From Knufia peltigerae (Eukaryota; Ascomycota; Eurotiomycetes; Chaetothyriales; Trichomeriaceae), in the NCBI GenBank assembly GCA_030247855.1, contig JAPDRN010000026.1:1-64000 (forward strand): DNA of 64,000 nt, given 5' to 3'. How positions within the stretch are numbered: position 1 is the stretch's first letter; each line of letters starts with the position of its first letter. Below the pieces are notes generated by a model. That model was not told the origin of the DNA, did no database searches, and was given only the letters and a program-made list of their open reading frames with translations. A program made the position numbers and the translations under genes. Of the stretch, positions 1 through 10,299 are shown piece by piece.

Positions 1-56
1 AAACAACAAAACACATACTATGCTTATTCCCTCTATAAAAAAAAAAATATCTCCTC

Positions 57-135
57 TCTTTTTTTTGTGTTTTTTTGTTTGGTTGTTTTTTTTTTTTCAT
101 TTTTAAAACATCCACCCCCCCCCCCCCCCCCCCCC
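57..135. repeat. T-rich tract followed by a 21-nt poly-C run
   Basis: A T-rich stretch is followed by an uninterrupted run of C from 115 to 135. It lies about 50 bases past the stop codon of the minus-strand gene at 184-919, so in the transcript it would be a G run followed by an A-rich tail region. The rest of 1-183 shows no gene. Homopolymers this long are prone to sequencing and assembly length errors. Confidence 0.8.
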
Positions 136-183
136 GGTCGTGATGGTCGGGGTTTGGGATAGTCACTGATAGGCCACGGACCT

Positions 184-560
184 TCAAGCCAAGGGCAACT
201 TGGTCCCGTTGCGACTGTAGACGGTGAATCCCGTGTCGATGCCCCAGGCGATGTTGTCGAACTCGACGTACATGTCTGCGATCTGTTTCTTGGCGGTGAT
301 CTCGAAGATGTTGATGCCGTTGACGGGGAGTTGTCTGGTGCCGATGCCGGTAAAGGTCCAGTGCCAGACCACCTTGTCGCAACCGGCCGGGAGGACCATG
401 TTGGTGTTGATGCCGGTGATGGACGGGGCGAGCAACACACCTTGGATGTACTGTGCCTTGCCTTTGAATGATTCCGAGCCGGCCTGAAAAAGAAAAAAAA
501 GAGAGAGAGAGGAAAAGGTTAGTGTTGTGAGGATAAAAGGGTGAGAAGAGAGGAAGAGAG

Positions 561-617
<57 letters not shown>

Positions 618-919
618 CAGTAACGTACCGGATGACCTGCGAGCATATTGATAGAGTCACTCTTTTCAAAGAAACCGTCGGCTATCAAGGCTTGAGCGGT
701 CGCATTGGATGCGTTGATGTCGGGGTGGTTGAGGACACTGATGAACTTGTTGACAATGTCATTGGCGTCGTTCTGAGAGAGACAATTGTTGTTTCCGTTG
801 TTGTTATTTCCAGACTTGCCACCACCTGCCCCTCCCTGCCATTGAGTCCATCCTCCTGGTGCAGCGATGGTGGTGGATGCCAGAGCGATAGATGTGATGA
901 TGACACTGAGCAACTTCAT
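184..919 (-). CDS. Small secreted NTF2-like (SnoaL-type) domain protein
   Basis: Two exons, 919-629 and 483-184, give 196 residues; the intron has donor GTACGT and acceptor TTTCAG and joins in phase 0. Residues 1-19 (MKLLSVIITSIALASTTIA) form a signal peptide, followed by a Gly/Asn-rich linker. The remainder has the alpha-then-beta pattern of NTF2-like folds: helices around NDANDIVNKFISVL, then strands ending in a conserved-looking DNIAWGIDTGFTVYS segment. Such proteins are common among secreted fungal hypotheticals; the ligand or reaction is unknown, and I see no catalytic residues to assign. The intron carries a long GA/CT microsatellite. The start is the first ATG and is followed directly by the signal peptide. 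The family call is from overall pattern and is moderately sure; the gene model is firmer. Confidence 0.72.
561..613. repeat. (GA)n microsatellite inside an intron
   Basis: About 26 uninterrupted GA units on the plus strand (CT on the transcript), lying within the intron of the 184-919 gene, close to its donor side. In the transcript it is a very long pyrimidine tract. Confidence 0.95.
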
Positions 920-2369
920 TTTTCGTGGTTGGATGTGCGCGTGTGTGAGTGTGTGTATGAAAGTGACAAACCAAAGGTCCGCGAGGAAGATGTACGAGAG
1001 TAGAAGTGTGAACGATTGACTGGGGGTGAGTTGGACAACGAGTGACACTGGAACAGAGAGAATGGATTTGGTGCGTTGAGAATGTTGAAGGAATGAGGTT
1101 CTCTACCACCTTCTTATACTTGTAAGCGCGACTCGTACTCTCTCACCTTGCTCGTCCGAGTCTGTCTCTCTCAAATTCGGGTGTGGCGCCAACGCATCAT
1201 CATGACATGTAAACCAATCTGAATCCTCCTCCTCCACCTCCTCCTTGCTGAAAACCAGAATGGTCTGGCCACGACGTCGATGGTAAGAAGACAGGGACAG
1301 GTTCAGAGAGGAACCGGGTTTCGGTCGGGTGGAATGTGATTGCCACACCCCAAGAAAATTTCAAGGCCGAATCCTCGGGGGCAGCCTTACACATCAAATC
1401 GGTGGTGGCATCACCGTACACGACCGAGGCTCGTATCCCCGTTTGTACCCCAGCCATGTTTGAGATGGTCATGCAGGGGAGGGCAGCAACAGGCAGCGTC
1501 TGGCCCAGACGGAAACATCGACATCTCCCCTCCCCGGCTTCGCAATCTCCCCGGCGAAGCTCGTACATCGCAGATGCGTGTGTCTCGCGCGAATCTGGGA
1601 TGGTCGCTCATCCAAAGAGATCTGGTTCCTTTTGATATGTGAGGGGGCCTTAATATTTTCGACCATGCAGAGACATATTGAAACGGTAAAAAGCTGGGCA
1701 TGAACTAAATACCGACCAGATCTGAGGGAGAGAACCTCCCCCTTCGTGAAAAGGAGGTTCCGAGATAGATCCAAAGGGTCTCGGAAGTTCTGCTTGGCAC
1801 GGATGGAATCAGTGCCCTTCGACGACACAAATCACAAACCAGAAAAAGTACTGGACGCCACCGAACACCTTGTCAAGGGGGCTAAATTTGAACGTGTGTA
1901 AGCACCTAGACAGGACCATCATCACGGGGGAAAGGGTCTTCTTGAAAGAAAAGTCAGCCATCATTCCAGGAAGCAACGCGAGCAATACAACATCAAGAAT
2001 AGTAGTGAACGCCATCACGGAAAATACCGCGGTCCACGCAGGGGTTGTTGTAGCTGATTGAAACACAAGAGTGACCGGTGGTAATTTACTCTGCAGGGCG
2101 TTCGAATTCTTCTGTTTTACTGTGTTGGCTACTGAAACCGCGCCTCTGAACAGCAGACACATCTGAAAGCTCCCTTGCGTTTTTCTTGTTACGAGTGTTC
2201 CTAGATTGGTCACCTATCATGCTTATAGATCCAGTACGTACACCGCGGTAATGATAATATAATGAGCTCATCGAGCTGGGATGTGCCGGCCTCGACATTC
2301 CTTTCCGAAACAATTTGCAAGAGGTCGAACATGAAGCCCTCAAACTCATACGTGGCTGCTAACAGTGTT
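920..2369. other. Intergenic, no supported gene
   Basis: 1.45 kb between two minus-strand genes. Several open frames overlap in all directions at 1200-1830, but none has a recognisable product. On the minus strand, 2041-1809 reads as a hydrophobic segment (around LDVVLLALLPGMM) that faintly resembles one helix pair of PTH11/rhodopsin-type fungal membrane proteins, without an ATG or supporting exons. I treat it as noncoding or a relic. Confidence 0.5.
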
Positions 2370-4082
2370 TCACGACTTCAAAAAACTGTTGATGACAGTG
2401 ATGATGGTGGTATAAACCATGCATGCCAATCCCAGAGCCATCAATACAATGTCGCCAATCTTGGTCCACGACGTCCGAGCGACGCCCTTGTAATGCAGTA
2501 GTGGCGGATATATGTACACGAGGGGAACGCAAGCGAACGAGCCGATGAGGGCGACAAATCTGTCCAGGTTGTTGGAGCCCAGGATTGCAATCAAGACACA
2601 GACAATGACGAGCGCCGTCCGGAATCCATTCTTCTTCCATTTTGTCGAGGCATCTCTCTTGCCGGAACGACGACCAAATACCTTGCCCTCCAGGATGCGC
2701 AGGGCCGGGAACAATTGGACCGGAGTTCCGGCCATGACCGCCATGGCGTACAGAAACTGCACGGCGTTGACGAGCTTGTTGTTTTGCGGAAAATTCGAAA
2801 TGACCTCGATCTGCGTGGCCGAGCCGAAGGTGGCATAGCAAAGAGCTCCTATCGAGGTGAAAATGATGGTGTTGATGAGCATAATGACCCATAGCAACGG
2901 TTCGAATTTATCAGGTTCCTTCATGGAAGATTGGATGGGGAGGATAAGTCCTATGCCCTCAAACGTGAAGATGGCAGAACCAATAGTCATCGTGTAGTAA
3001 TCGGGATTGAAGAGTTGGACTGTCGGATGGATGCCCTCATTGGCGAGCGTGCTAATATCGTAAAAGTAGATGTAAGCTAGACCCAAGAGGATAAAGACGT
3101 CCGCCAGCAGAGCAGCGGGTCCCAACTTGGAAATATTGCGGATGTAGGATAATGGTATCAGGGCCAATAGCTGTAGGGCGATGAGTACGTTCGTGGACAA
3201 CGGTTGAGACCCTTTGGTGACAGCTTGTAGGAAGGAGTGTAGATTTTCCGCAACAAAGACCGTGCCAGCGCAGACAAATCCCAGCTGTGAGATTGTGACG
3301 GACCCAAGAATGATAGCTCTTAACTTTGGACCGCCAATAGTCTCTCCAAGCTCTCCGTAACCGGTCTTCTTGTGTTCTTGTCGACACTGCAGCAGCAGGT
3401 GGAAAGCCAAGGTAGTGACGAGAGAAACCGTAATCAAGGTGATGGATGAAAACAGAATGCCGCCGTTGTTAAATGCTTTGGGCAAGAACATGATGCCGGT
3501 GCCGATGAAAGCCTTGAGCAAGGTGAAGAAGGTCTTGGTTGTGCCGGCATCGCCTCGTTGTGCTCGGGTCGTGGTCCGCCGTCGACCCAGCAGTGGCCGG
3601 GTTTCTGTAGGAGCTTGTTCTTCGTCCTCCAGGGCCTCGTCGTCGTCAGTATCTTCGAGATCCTCTCCAGCGAAACTGCCGTACAACGCGAGAAATTCGA
3701 CAAAGTTTCGTGTGACAGGCATGACAGCGGGGTTGAAGCGGCCATATTTTTGCTTCACAAACTCGCGTCGGAAGCCTCCAGGCGCGAGGTGGCCTGCCAC
3801 CGTAGGCTGTTCATCTTCATCATTGGTAGAGTCGGCACGTGGATGTGAAAATGTTGCAGCTCGTTGTTGGAGTTTGCCTCGGTGATGTATCTTGAAGAGG
3901 TCTCGGTGAATGTCACCACCCTGAAGCTGGAGGGAGGATTCGCCTTCTGCATCGTTTGAATCGGTTCCAGCATCTCCAGAACTTGATACGGGAACGAATT
4001 CTGCAGTATAACCCGAAGGCAGATGACCAGATATCACGCGAGAGGCCTGGGCGTCTTGTTGAGAATTAGGAGTGTCGGCCAT
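2370..4082 (-). CDS. Vacuolar amino-acid transporter, AVT3/AVT4-like (Aa_trans)
   Basis: A single exon encodes 570 residues starting at an ATG. Residues 1-180 are a hydrophilic, acidic N-terminus of the kind seen in fungal AVT3-type vacuolar exporters, with a characteristic YGSFAGEDLEDTDDD stretch near residues 135-150. From about residue 183 (KTFFTLLKAFIGTGIMFLP) to the end there are roughly eleven hydrophobic helices matching the amino-acid/auxin permease family (Aa_trans, SLC36/SLC32-like). The FIGTGI motif in the first helix is the family substrate-site signature. By family knowledge it exports neutral amino acids from the vacuole to the cytosol, probably during nitrogen shortage; the direction and substrate are inferred. 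No intron is needed. The gene downstream on the same strand is unrelated. Confidence 0.9.
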   Translation of the reverse strand: MADTPNSQQDAQASRVISGHLPSGYTAEFVPVSSSGDAGTDSNDAEGESSLQLQGGDIHRDLFKIHHRGKLQQRAATFSHPRADSTNDEDEQPTVAGHLAPGGFRREFVKQKYGRFNPAVMPVTRNFVEFLALYGSFAGEDLEDTDDDEALEDEEQAPTETRPLLGRRRTTTRAQRGDAGTTKTFFTLLKAFIGTGIMFLPKAFNNGGILFSSITLITVSLVTTLAFHLLLQCRQEHKKTGYGELGETIGGPKLRAIILGSVTISQLGFVCAGTVFVAENLHSFLQAVTKGSQPLSTNVLIALQLLALIPLSYIRNISKLGPAALLADVFILLGLAYIYFYDISTLANEGIHPTVQLFNPDYYTMTIGSAIFTFEGIGLILPIQSSMKEPDKFEPLLWVIMLINTIIFTSIGALCYATFGSATQIEVISNFPQNNKLVNAVQFLYAMAVMAGTPVQLFPALRILEGKVFGRRSGKRDASTKWKKNGFRTALVIVCVLIAILGSNNLDRFVALIGSFACVPLVYIYPPLLHYKGVARTSWTKIGDIVLMALGLACMVYTTIITVINSFLKS

Positions 4083-4963
4083 GGTGAAAAGTGTCGGTAG
4101 ACATCAACGGCCACCACGAAGCTCAGCTATCCAAGACAGGGGAAATCCTGAAATTCTTTAAGATAGTAGTGGACTGTGAGGACTCACTGTTGGATTCAGA
4201 TGGCACATTAAATGGACATCGCCAACGACTCTGGCGGTGAGAGGATGAGAAGTAAGTGAGAGACACAAAATGGGCAGGTTGGAAGTGTCTAGAAAACGGC
4301 ACGTCATTTGGGTGTGATGATTTGTGCGTCTGTGATTGGACGGGGGCATCGGGTCCGAGGGAAAATCTGGAGTAAAGGATACTACGGCAAAGTAAAAACC
4401 CCCACATGCTTGATGTAGTACGGCCGATCACAACCTCCACGATATTCCGCGTTCCTCTTTAGCCGGCTGCGCGGAATTCCAATGCTTCGTCGCCGCCTCC
4501 TACCACTAGATACGCAGCTTCTCTTCCAATTTGTTCTCTTGTTTAGTAGCTGCATGGCTCGTCGACCTCGAAACTGACCCATCCGCCTACGCTGTCTGAT
4601 ACTAACACCGAGGGCTCCTCTCGATGCCACCCTACCACTCTATGTGGACACGAATCGCCCTGCGTCCTCCAAATCCCTTCGAATGACGATCCACTACTCA
4701 GTATACCTGCACTTTTCGATGAACCGTCTACAGTGAGAGGTAGCGCAGTGATAAAAATGGACTTACACTGTCATCGATAAGAGTTATGATGTGACTTGCG
4801 AAGGCTGTTCTCTATCTTGTCTGGAAGCGATGCTATGAGGAATGGTTACGGTCCAGGCACTGCTTCTTCTTCGCTTGGAGGGTTGGAAACGCAATCTTTT
4901 AGTTATCCTTTATCTCGATGATACAAAACCTGCTTTCACGCCTTGGACGCCAAAGAACCGACA
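4083..4963. other. Intergenic spacer, promoter side of the AVT-like gene
   Basis: 880 bases between the ATG of the AVT-like gene and the stop of upstream-lying ABCC on the reverse strand. Open frames here are short and without similarity that I recognise. It should contain the 5' UTR and promoter of the AVT-like gene and the 3' end of the ABC transporter lies outside it at 4964. Confidence 0.6.
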
Positions 4964-7900
4964 CTAAAATCCAATCTCTTCAGGTCTACCCTGTTTCAGA
5001 ACACGTCCAGCAGCTAGTGTAACGCAGTAGTCGGCGTTTTCCACCGCTGCGGCACGGTGAGCAATAGTGATGATGGTGCTTTCTTGTAACTCTTCCCTCA
5101 GTACACGTTGGATTTCAGCAGAGGTTTCAATGTCAATGCTAGCTGTTGCCTCGTCCATGATTATGATGGCACTCCGTCGCAGTATGGCTCGAGCGAGTCC
5201 AACAAGCTGCCTCTGGCCTTGGCTAAGATTTCGACCGCCATTGTCGATCTGCGTATCCAATGTCCATCCATACTTTCCGCAGACCCTGGAGACTACAGCC
5301 TCACACGCATAGTCTGAGTGCTCCTCCAGAGGATCTAGGTTGTGGCGTAGCGATCCAGGGAACAACACGGGGTCTTGTGCCAAAAATGTGACTCTTGTTC
5401 TCAAGGCTTGCTTGCTGACCTTTGAGATATCGACACCATCGATCAAGATGCGGCCGGAGTCGGGCGTGATGGTAGCAAGCAGCGCTAACGCCAGGGTGGA
5501 TTTGCCGGAACCAGTCCTTCCTGTGATGGCATTCGTCGTTCCGCCTCGAAGTTGTATGGAAACATCGGAAAGTGCTGGCTCGAGGTGCGGCTGGTACCTC
5601 AAGGTGACATTTTCGAACACAATATCGCTGCCGTACGTCGGCCAGGCCGCAGGGGGTTCCAAAGATCCTGGAGGCTCTTGCTCGATGTGCATGAGCTCCA
5701 CAACTCGCTCCACAGAGACGAAGTTGAGTTGAAGTTGTCCGTACTGTTTGCATATCGCGTGTGTTGACTGAACAAACTTCTGGGCTGCGACAAGGACAAA
5801 GGCCGTAAGACCAGCGGACAAGTTGGAAAATATGGCCAATAAGGTCAGTATGAAAGTTGACACGGCCGACAAGGTATCGAAGCGATACATGAGCCAAGCT
5901 TGCAGACTCCAATAAAAATGGTCCATCTTCTGAAAGGCATCGGTGACCTGGATGTTTCGTTCTTGGAATTGAGGCTGGGCACAGAATGCTCGAACAGTCA
6001 TCAGACCGTTGAGCAATGCCCCAAAGTTAGACATCAGAGGTGTCAGTGAGACCATCTCAAGACGACGCAGGCTTTGCGAAGTGGGCAGAAACTGCAGAAA
6101 TATGACCACAAAAGCTAGCGTGAGGGCAAGTGCAAACGCCAGGAAAAGGGGCGTTACACTTGCGATCACGATCATGGAAGCAATCCAAGCTATGCTATAC
6201 CATATCACGACCATAAATTGATCTGCAATGTTGCCGTCAACCGTTCCCATGTCTGATGTAAGGCGATTCATGAGCCTGCCCACTGGCGTCACATCATAGA
6301 AGTGAAAAGTGGTATTGCTGATGCGGTACATGATGTCTTTGAACATGCGACGCGCTGCGATGTATGTAACAACGAGTATGGAGACTTGAGCGAGAATCAA
6401 TGCCACCGTGTCACAGATCACGATGACAAGAAATCCTAGGAGCCAGGGCTTCACGTTGTAGGAGGGATTAGGAAATCTGCTGAAAAGACCGCTGATTGGA
6501 CTCTCGAGAACATGAACATCAGAGTCAAATCTCTGGAACGTGAAGATATGAGCCTTCATCCGATCGTATGCTTCACCCCACTCTTTCAGGAACCAGCTCT
6601 CACTGATGTAGACAAGGCGACACAAGGCGGCGGTCAAGACGACGATGAACCACCATTTGAGAGTGCCGGCTTTGATGTACTGCCAGTACACGGCAAACTG
6701 AACACCTCCATGTGCTCTGTGTTCGTCTTCCACAAACTTATCTGGAATAGCAGCTGAATCCTCAAGATCTTTTCCAGTATCATCATCGGTTGTCGTATGA
6801 GTGTTTTCGACGATCGTTGCAGAGGCCGAATCTGTCAGATCCTCATCGTTTCGATGCAGAATGGCAGTGCCATTTGAGATCTCAATCAGCTGAGCGGCCA
6901 GATGGTGGCAGAGGTCCGTGCGGTGCGTAGCCAGAATTACTGTTCGTCCTTCCATCAGTGTGCCACAGAGACATTTTGTGACAATCCATTCAGCTGTTTG
7001 CTGGTCAAGAGAGCTTAGTGGATCGTCTAGGAGAAGGATCTCCGCACGGCTATAGACGGCTCGTGCAAGCGCGACACGAGACTTCTGTCCACCAGAAAGT
7101 CCAATACCGTTCTCACCGATGTTTGAGAGGTCTCCATGCTTGAAGTTCGCGAGATCTGGAAGCAGAGCACAAACCTCGAGTGTTTTCTTGTATCGTCCTT
7201 CCTCAAACTGCGTGTTAAAAAGTATGTTCTCTCTGATGCTCATGCTTTGTAGCCATGGTGTCTGTGAGCAGTATCCTATGGGCGCATCGGGGCGGCAAAG
7301 CTCGCCTTCACGCAGGTCAAGCTCCCCAAGCAAGGCTTGAAGAAGAGCTGTCTTTCCAGCTGCAACAGGCCCATAGACGACACTTAGGCCTTGAGGAAAA
7401 GAAACTGTGATGTTGTGTAATGTCACACTCGATAGACCAGGCCAAGAAAATGAGGCATTCTTTAACTCGAGACTGTTCGAGTCATGGCGACTGTCGGTTG
7501 TCTCGACTTTATCCGGTTCCGCAATAAAATCTTCTATACGACCAACAGCGACTGAAGCGTTCAGCAGAGTGGTGATCAACGCGGGAAGTTCCCGAATATT
7601 CGTTTGTAAGAGTGCGAAAAGCTGTAGAGCAGGAAATGCGACGTCGACTCGTAGCTGTTTGCCGGCGAAAACCGTGTACGCATAAAATGTAGCGACGGGA
7701 ACCAAACCACTGGTAAGGGAATTGAGAAACCGGATGGCGGAGTTCCACAGATAAGTGACGATCCTCAGGTTGAGTTCTTTTTGCCTAGCTGACATTACGC
7801 CGTCGAGCCAGGTAAAATGCCAGCCGTACCATCTCAAATGTCTGATAGCCTCAACATATTGAGATATCTCTTGTAACTTGGCATCTGTTGCTTTTCGACG

Positions 7901-9280
7901 TTCTCTTTCCCAACTCATCAGAATCCGAGCCAGGATGTAGTTGAAGACCTGTGCCAAAAGCACCACCCCAACGCCAACCATGCATGACCATCCCAGCATA
8001 CGCCAGATAAGAACGATGGAGAGAACAAGTCCCAATGGCTTGTTAATGATGTTCTGGAACTCCCAAAAGCGCTGAGCAACCTCGTAAACATCGTTTCGCA
8101 TAAGATTGAGTATCTTACCCATCGATGCAGGAGGTTTCTTCTCGACTTTCGATGTCCGTGCAAAGGTTAAAAATGGCAGAAATCTGGACATGGTGTTTCG
8201 CACACATTGCATAATCCCCGGCACGCGTTTGGTATGACCGTCCAACAACGACTCAGTCTCTGGAACGGCATCTACGGAATCATTGCACGAGTGGTCAGTT
8301 TCGCCTTGAGCAGCGTGCTCCATAGTCTTCTCCTTGTCTTGTGGTAGTCCTCCAAGGATTTTTCTGTGAAGGGTCTTCTCGTAAAGCATCGTAATCATTT
8401 CACCTCGAGAACGTTCATAACATCGTCTTTGAAACCATAGGCTAAAGACCGCACTCTGCGCGGCGACAAACCTGACGACCAATATCAATAGTGCTGATGT
8501 GACCGCTGGTTGCTTCTTGGCCTGCACTCCTTCCATGGCTTTCAGCAGGCTCTGGAGGATGACGGGTGCAGAATAGTTCGTTACCAGTTCTAGGATGGCT
8601 AAGAGGAAGAGAAGCATCAGGTCAATCCAGTTGGCTACCAAAAGGCGCCTAACGACTGTGCCGCGAAGGTCACGGAAAGTATCGTGGAGATGTCGATGTT
8701 GAAACTCGTAAGGTAATGCCCAGACATCTTCGTCGTGGAGCTGCCGCTTGTTGCCAATCTTCATCAAGGGTGCCATCCACGAGACCGTCATCCATTGAAA
8801 CAAGCTCATGTTATCCTCTGGTGAGCGAAGATTACTCGTAGGAGCGGTGAAGGGCTTGCTGATTTGGCTCCGGTCCATAATCGGGTCGCGCAAAGGCATG
8901 CGAATCACAACGGCCAGTGCAATCAACGCGAGCGCCGTGGCCGAGAGTGTGAATATTGCATCATTCCCGAGTCTCTGGTATTCAAAGCTGGACGCAGCGA
9001 CAGCCAAGTCAGCTGCTGCGATACAAGCATAGCTTGTTAGAAGAGGGATTGAACCTGTTCTGGGGAGCCGAATGGCGATGCACAATCCTGTGACACCCCA
9101 GAGAGCGGTGATCGGTCGAGACCATGATGATTCAATGGCCACGAGCAGTTGTAGAGCAAAGCCAACGGCCGACAATGAGAAGAGGCATATTGCCCACCAA
9201 GGAACTCTCGATCGCTTCGAGTCTATGTCGACTGTATCAACAGGCTCCTGGATAAAGGGACGTGGCCAAGGCAGCCTCAT
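4964..9280 (-). CDS. ABC transporter, subfamily C (MRP/ABCC type)
   Basis: From the first in-frame ATG (9280) the protein is 1438 residues. The order is a shortened N-terminal membrane region of about four helices, TMD1, NBD1, TMD2, NBD2, typical of fungal ABCC proteins. NBD1 has Walker A GPVAAGKT (about residue 636), signature LSGGQKSRVALARAVYSRAE (about 726) and Walker B ILLLDDP. NBD2 has Walker A GRTGSGKST (about 1253), signature LSQGQRQLVGLARAILRRSA (about 1350) and Walker B IIIMDEA with the following TAS. A linker NMSLFQWMTVSWMAPL precedes TMD1. The NBD1 Walker A is a variant of GxxGxGKS, with AA in place of the GS/SG pair, but keeps the critical Lys and Thr. The frame stays open 33 bases upstream of this ATG without another ATG, so a 5' exon encoding the first helix of TMD0 may exist in 9281-9700. 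Likely exports conjugates or drugs across plasma or vacuolar membrane; substrate unknown. Confidence 0.9.
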   Translation of the reverse strand: MRLPWPRPFIQEPVDTVDIDSKRSRVPWWAICLFSLSAVGFALQLLVAIESSWSRPITALWGVTGLCIAIRLPRTGSIPLLTSYACIAAADLAVAASSFEYQRLGNDAIFTLSATALALIALAVVIRMPLRDPIMDRSQISKPFTAPTSNLRSPEDNMSLFQWMTVSWMAPLMKIGNKRQLHDEDVWALPYEFQHRHLHDTFRDLRGTVVRRLLVANWIDLMLLFLLAILELVTNYSAPVILQSLLKAMEGVQAKKQPAVTSALLILVVRFVAAQSAVFSLWFQRRCYERSRGEMITMLYEKTLHRKILGGLPQDKEKTMEHAAQGETDHSCNDSVDAVPETESLLDGHTKRVPGIMQCVRNTMSRFLPFLTFARTSKVEKKPPASMGKILNLMRNDVYEVAQRFWEFQNIINKPLGLVLSIVLIWRMLGWSCMVGVGVVLLAQVFNYILARILMSWERERRKATDAKLQEISQYVEAIRHLRWYGWHFTWLDGVMSARQKELNLRIVTYLWNSAIRFLNSLTSGLVPVATFYAYTVFAGKQLRVDVAFPALQLFALLQTNIRELPALITTLLNASVAVGRIEDFIAEPDKVETTDSRHDSNSLELKNASFSWPGLSSVTLHNITVSFPQGLSVVYGPVAAGKTALLQALLGELDLREGELCRPDAPIGYCSQTPWLQSMSIRENILFNTQFEEGRYKKTLEVCALLPDLANFKHGDLSNIGENGIGLSGGQKSRVALARAVYSRAEILLLDDPLSSLDQQTAEWIVTKCLCGTLMEGRTVILATHRTDLCHHLAAQLIEISNGTAILHRNDEDLTDSASATIVENTHTTTDDDTGKDLEDSAAIPDKFVEDEHRAHGGVQFAVYWQYIKAGTLKWWFIVVLTAALCRLVYISESWFLKEWGEAYDRMKAHIFTFQRFDSDVHVLESPISGLFSRFPNPSYNVKPWLLGFLVIVICDTVALILAQVSILVVTYIAARRMFKDIMYRISNTTFHFYDVTPVGRLMNRLTSDMGTVDGNIADQFMVVIWYSIAWIASMIVIASVTPLFLAFALALTLAFVVIFLQFLPTSQSLRRLEMVSLTPLMSNFGALLNGLMTVRAFCAQPQFQERNIQVTDAFQKMDHFYWSLQAWLMYRFDTLSAVSTFILTLLAIFSNLSAGLTAFVLVAAQKFVQSTHAICKQYGQLQLNFVSVERVVELMHIEQEPPGSLEPPAAWPTYGSDIVFENVTLRYQPHLEPALSDVSIQLRGGTTNAITGRTGSGKSTLALALLATITPDSGRILIDGVDISKVSKQALRTRVTFLAQDPVLFPGSLRHNLDPLEEHSDYACEAVVSRVCGKYGWTLDTQIDNGGRNLSQGQRQLVGLARAILRRSAIIIMDEATASIDIETSAEIQRVLREELQESTIITIAHRAAAVENADYCVTLAAGRVLKQGRPEEIGF

Positions 9281-10299
9281 ATTGGCGCGAGAACCAACAC
9301 TCCAGATGCCCACATGCGCACAAGTCCGCTACCAATAAGCAGGCATGAGTCGACAGCCCAGACGTTCCGCCAGTGACGGTCAGGCAGAGACTTGTCAGGT
9401 TTGCATACGTGCAGTCTTCGATCTGTCCGTCTGGGACGCCGTTCCCTTTGATGGACCAGTGCTGACTGCGAAGAGTCTTATGGAACGCTTCGACTGTGTT
9501 TGAGGAGAGAAAGCAAGAGAACACAAACTCAGTAATACGAGCACAGAGACCGAAAATGCTGAAGTACCACAAAAAATGCTACGGCAGCAGCCAAGACGAA
9601 GATGGCCGAAAGTGGATTGGACTCGGGATAATGTCAATTATGCGTCACCGTATTCGTACTCCGCACATTGATTTACTGTATTGTGGCAGACGCCACATTT
9701 GTCCCACCGTCAACCAGCATGTACTGTACCCTGTCCACATTGACGAGAGAAATGACAATGCTACTCTGCAGAGATTGAGGCACCTCTCGTTTCCAAGTAT
9801 TGACAGTGACAGCAGTTGTTTAGCCTCGAACGAACGAACCCTTTCGATTGACCTATCCTGAACCTTTTACGTCGAATCTCCCACCGATGGCGCATCCTCC
9901 ACAGTACCAAAGCTTTGATGATACCAGTCACTCTAGCAAGGCTCTCGATATGCATCCCGACTTTCCCATCCCCACCCACTACAGTATTTCGTACAACACC
10001 CGATATCCGGCGCAGCCAAGAACGGCGGTGCCTGGTACCATGAACCGATCTTTCATTATCTGCCTAGCTTAACGACGTAAGAGGAAGGACACAAGTTGCC
10101 AGCCTAAGCCATGCTGGCTCTTATCTCGTCGCCTGTGACCTGGAGCGGACGAAAGCGCGAGGAAGAGATTTTGTGTATGTTTTTGTGTGTCTGCGGAATC
10201 AAGGTCGAGTCAAGGTATGAAGATAAAGATACGTGATGCCCTAGACTTCAGAGGTAGGCTTCTCACTCCTCGTGACGATAAATCCCTTCCAACAACACC
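9281..10299. other. Intergenic, divergent promoters; possible missed 5' exon of the ABC gene
   Basis: 1.0 kb between the ABCC gene (-) and the amidase (+). On the minus strand near 9520-9640 a short hydrophobic reading occurs (LVLLSLCSLAF), in the same frame as the transporter but separated from it by stops. I found no convincing splice pair to attach it. Nothing else is supported. Confidence 0.5.
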
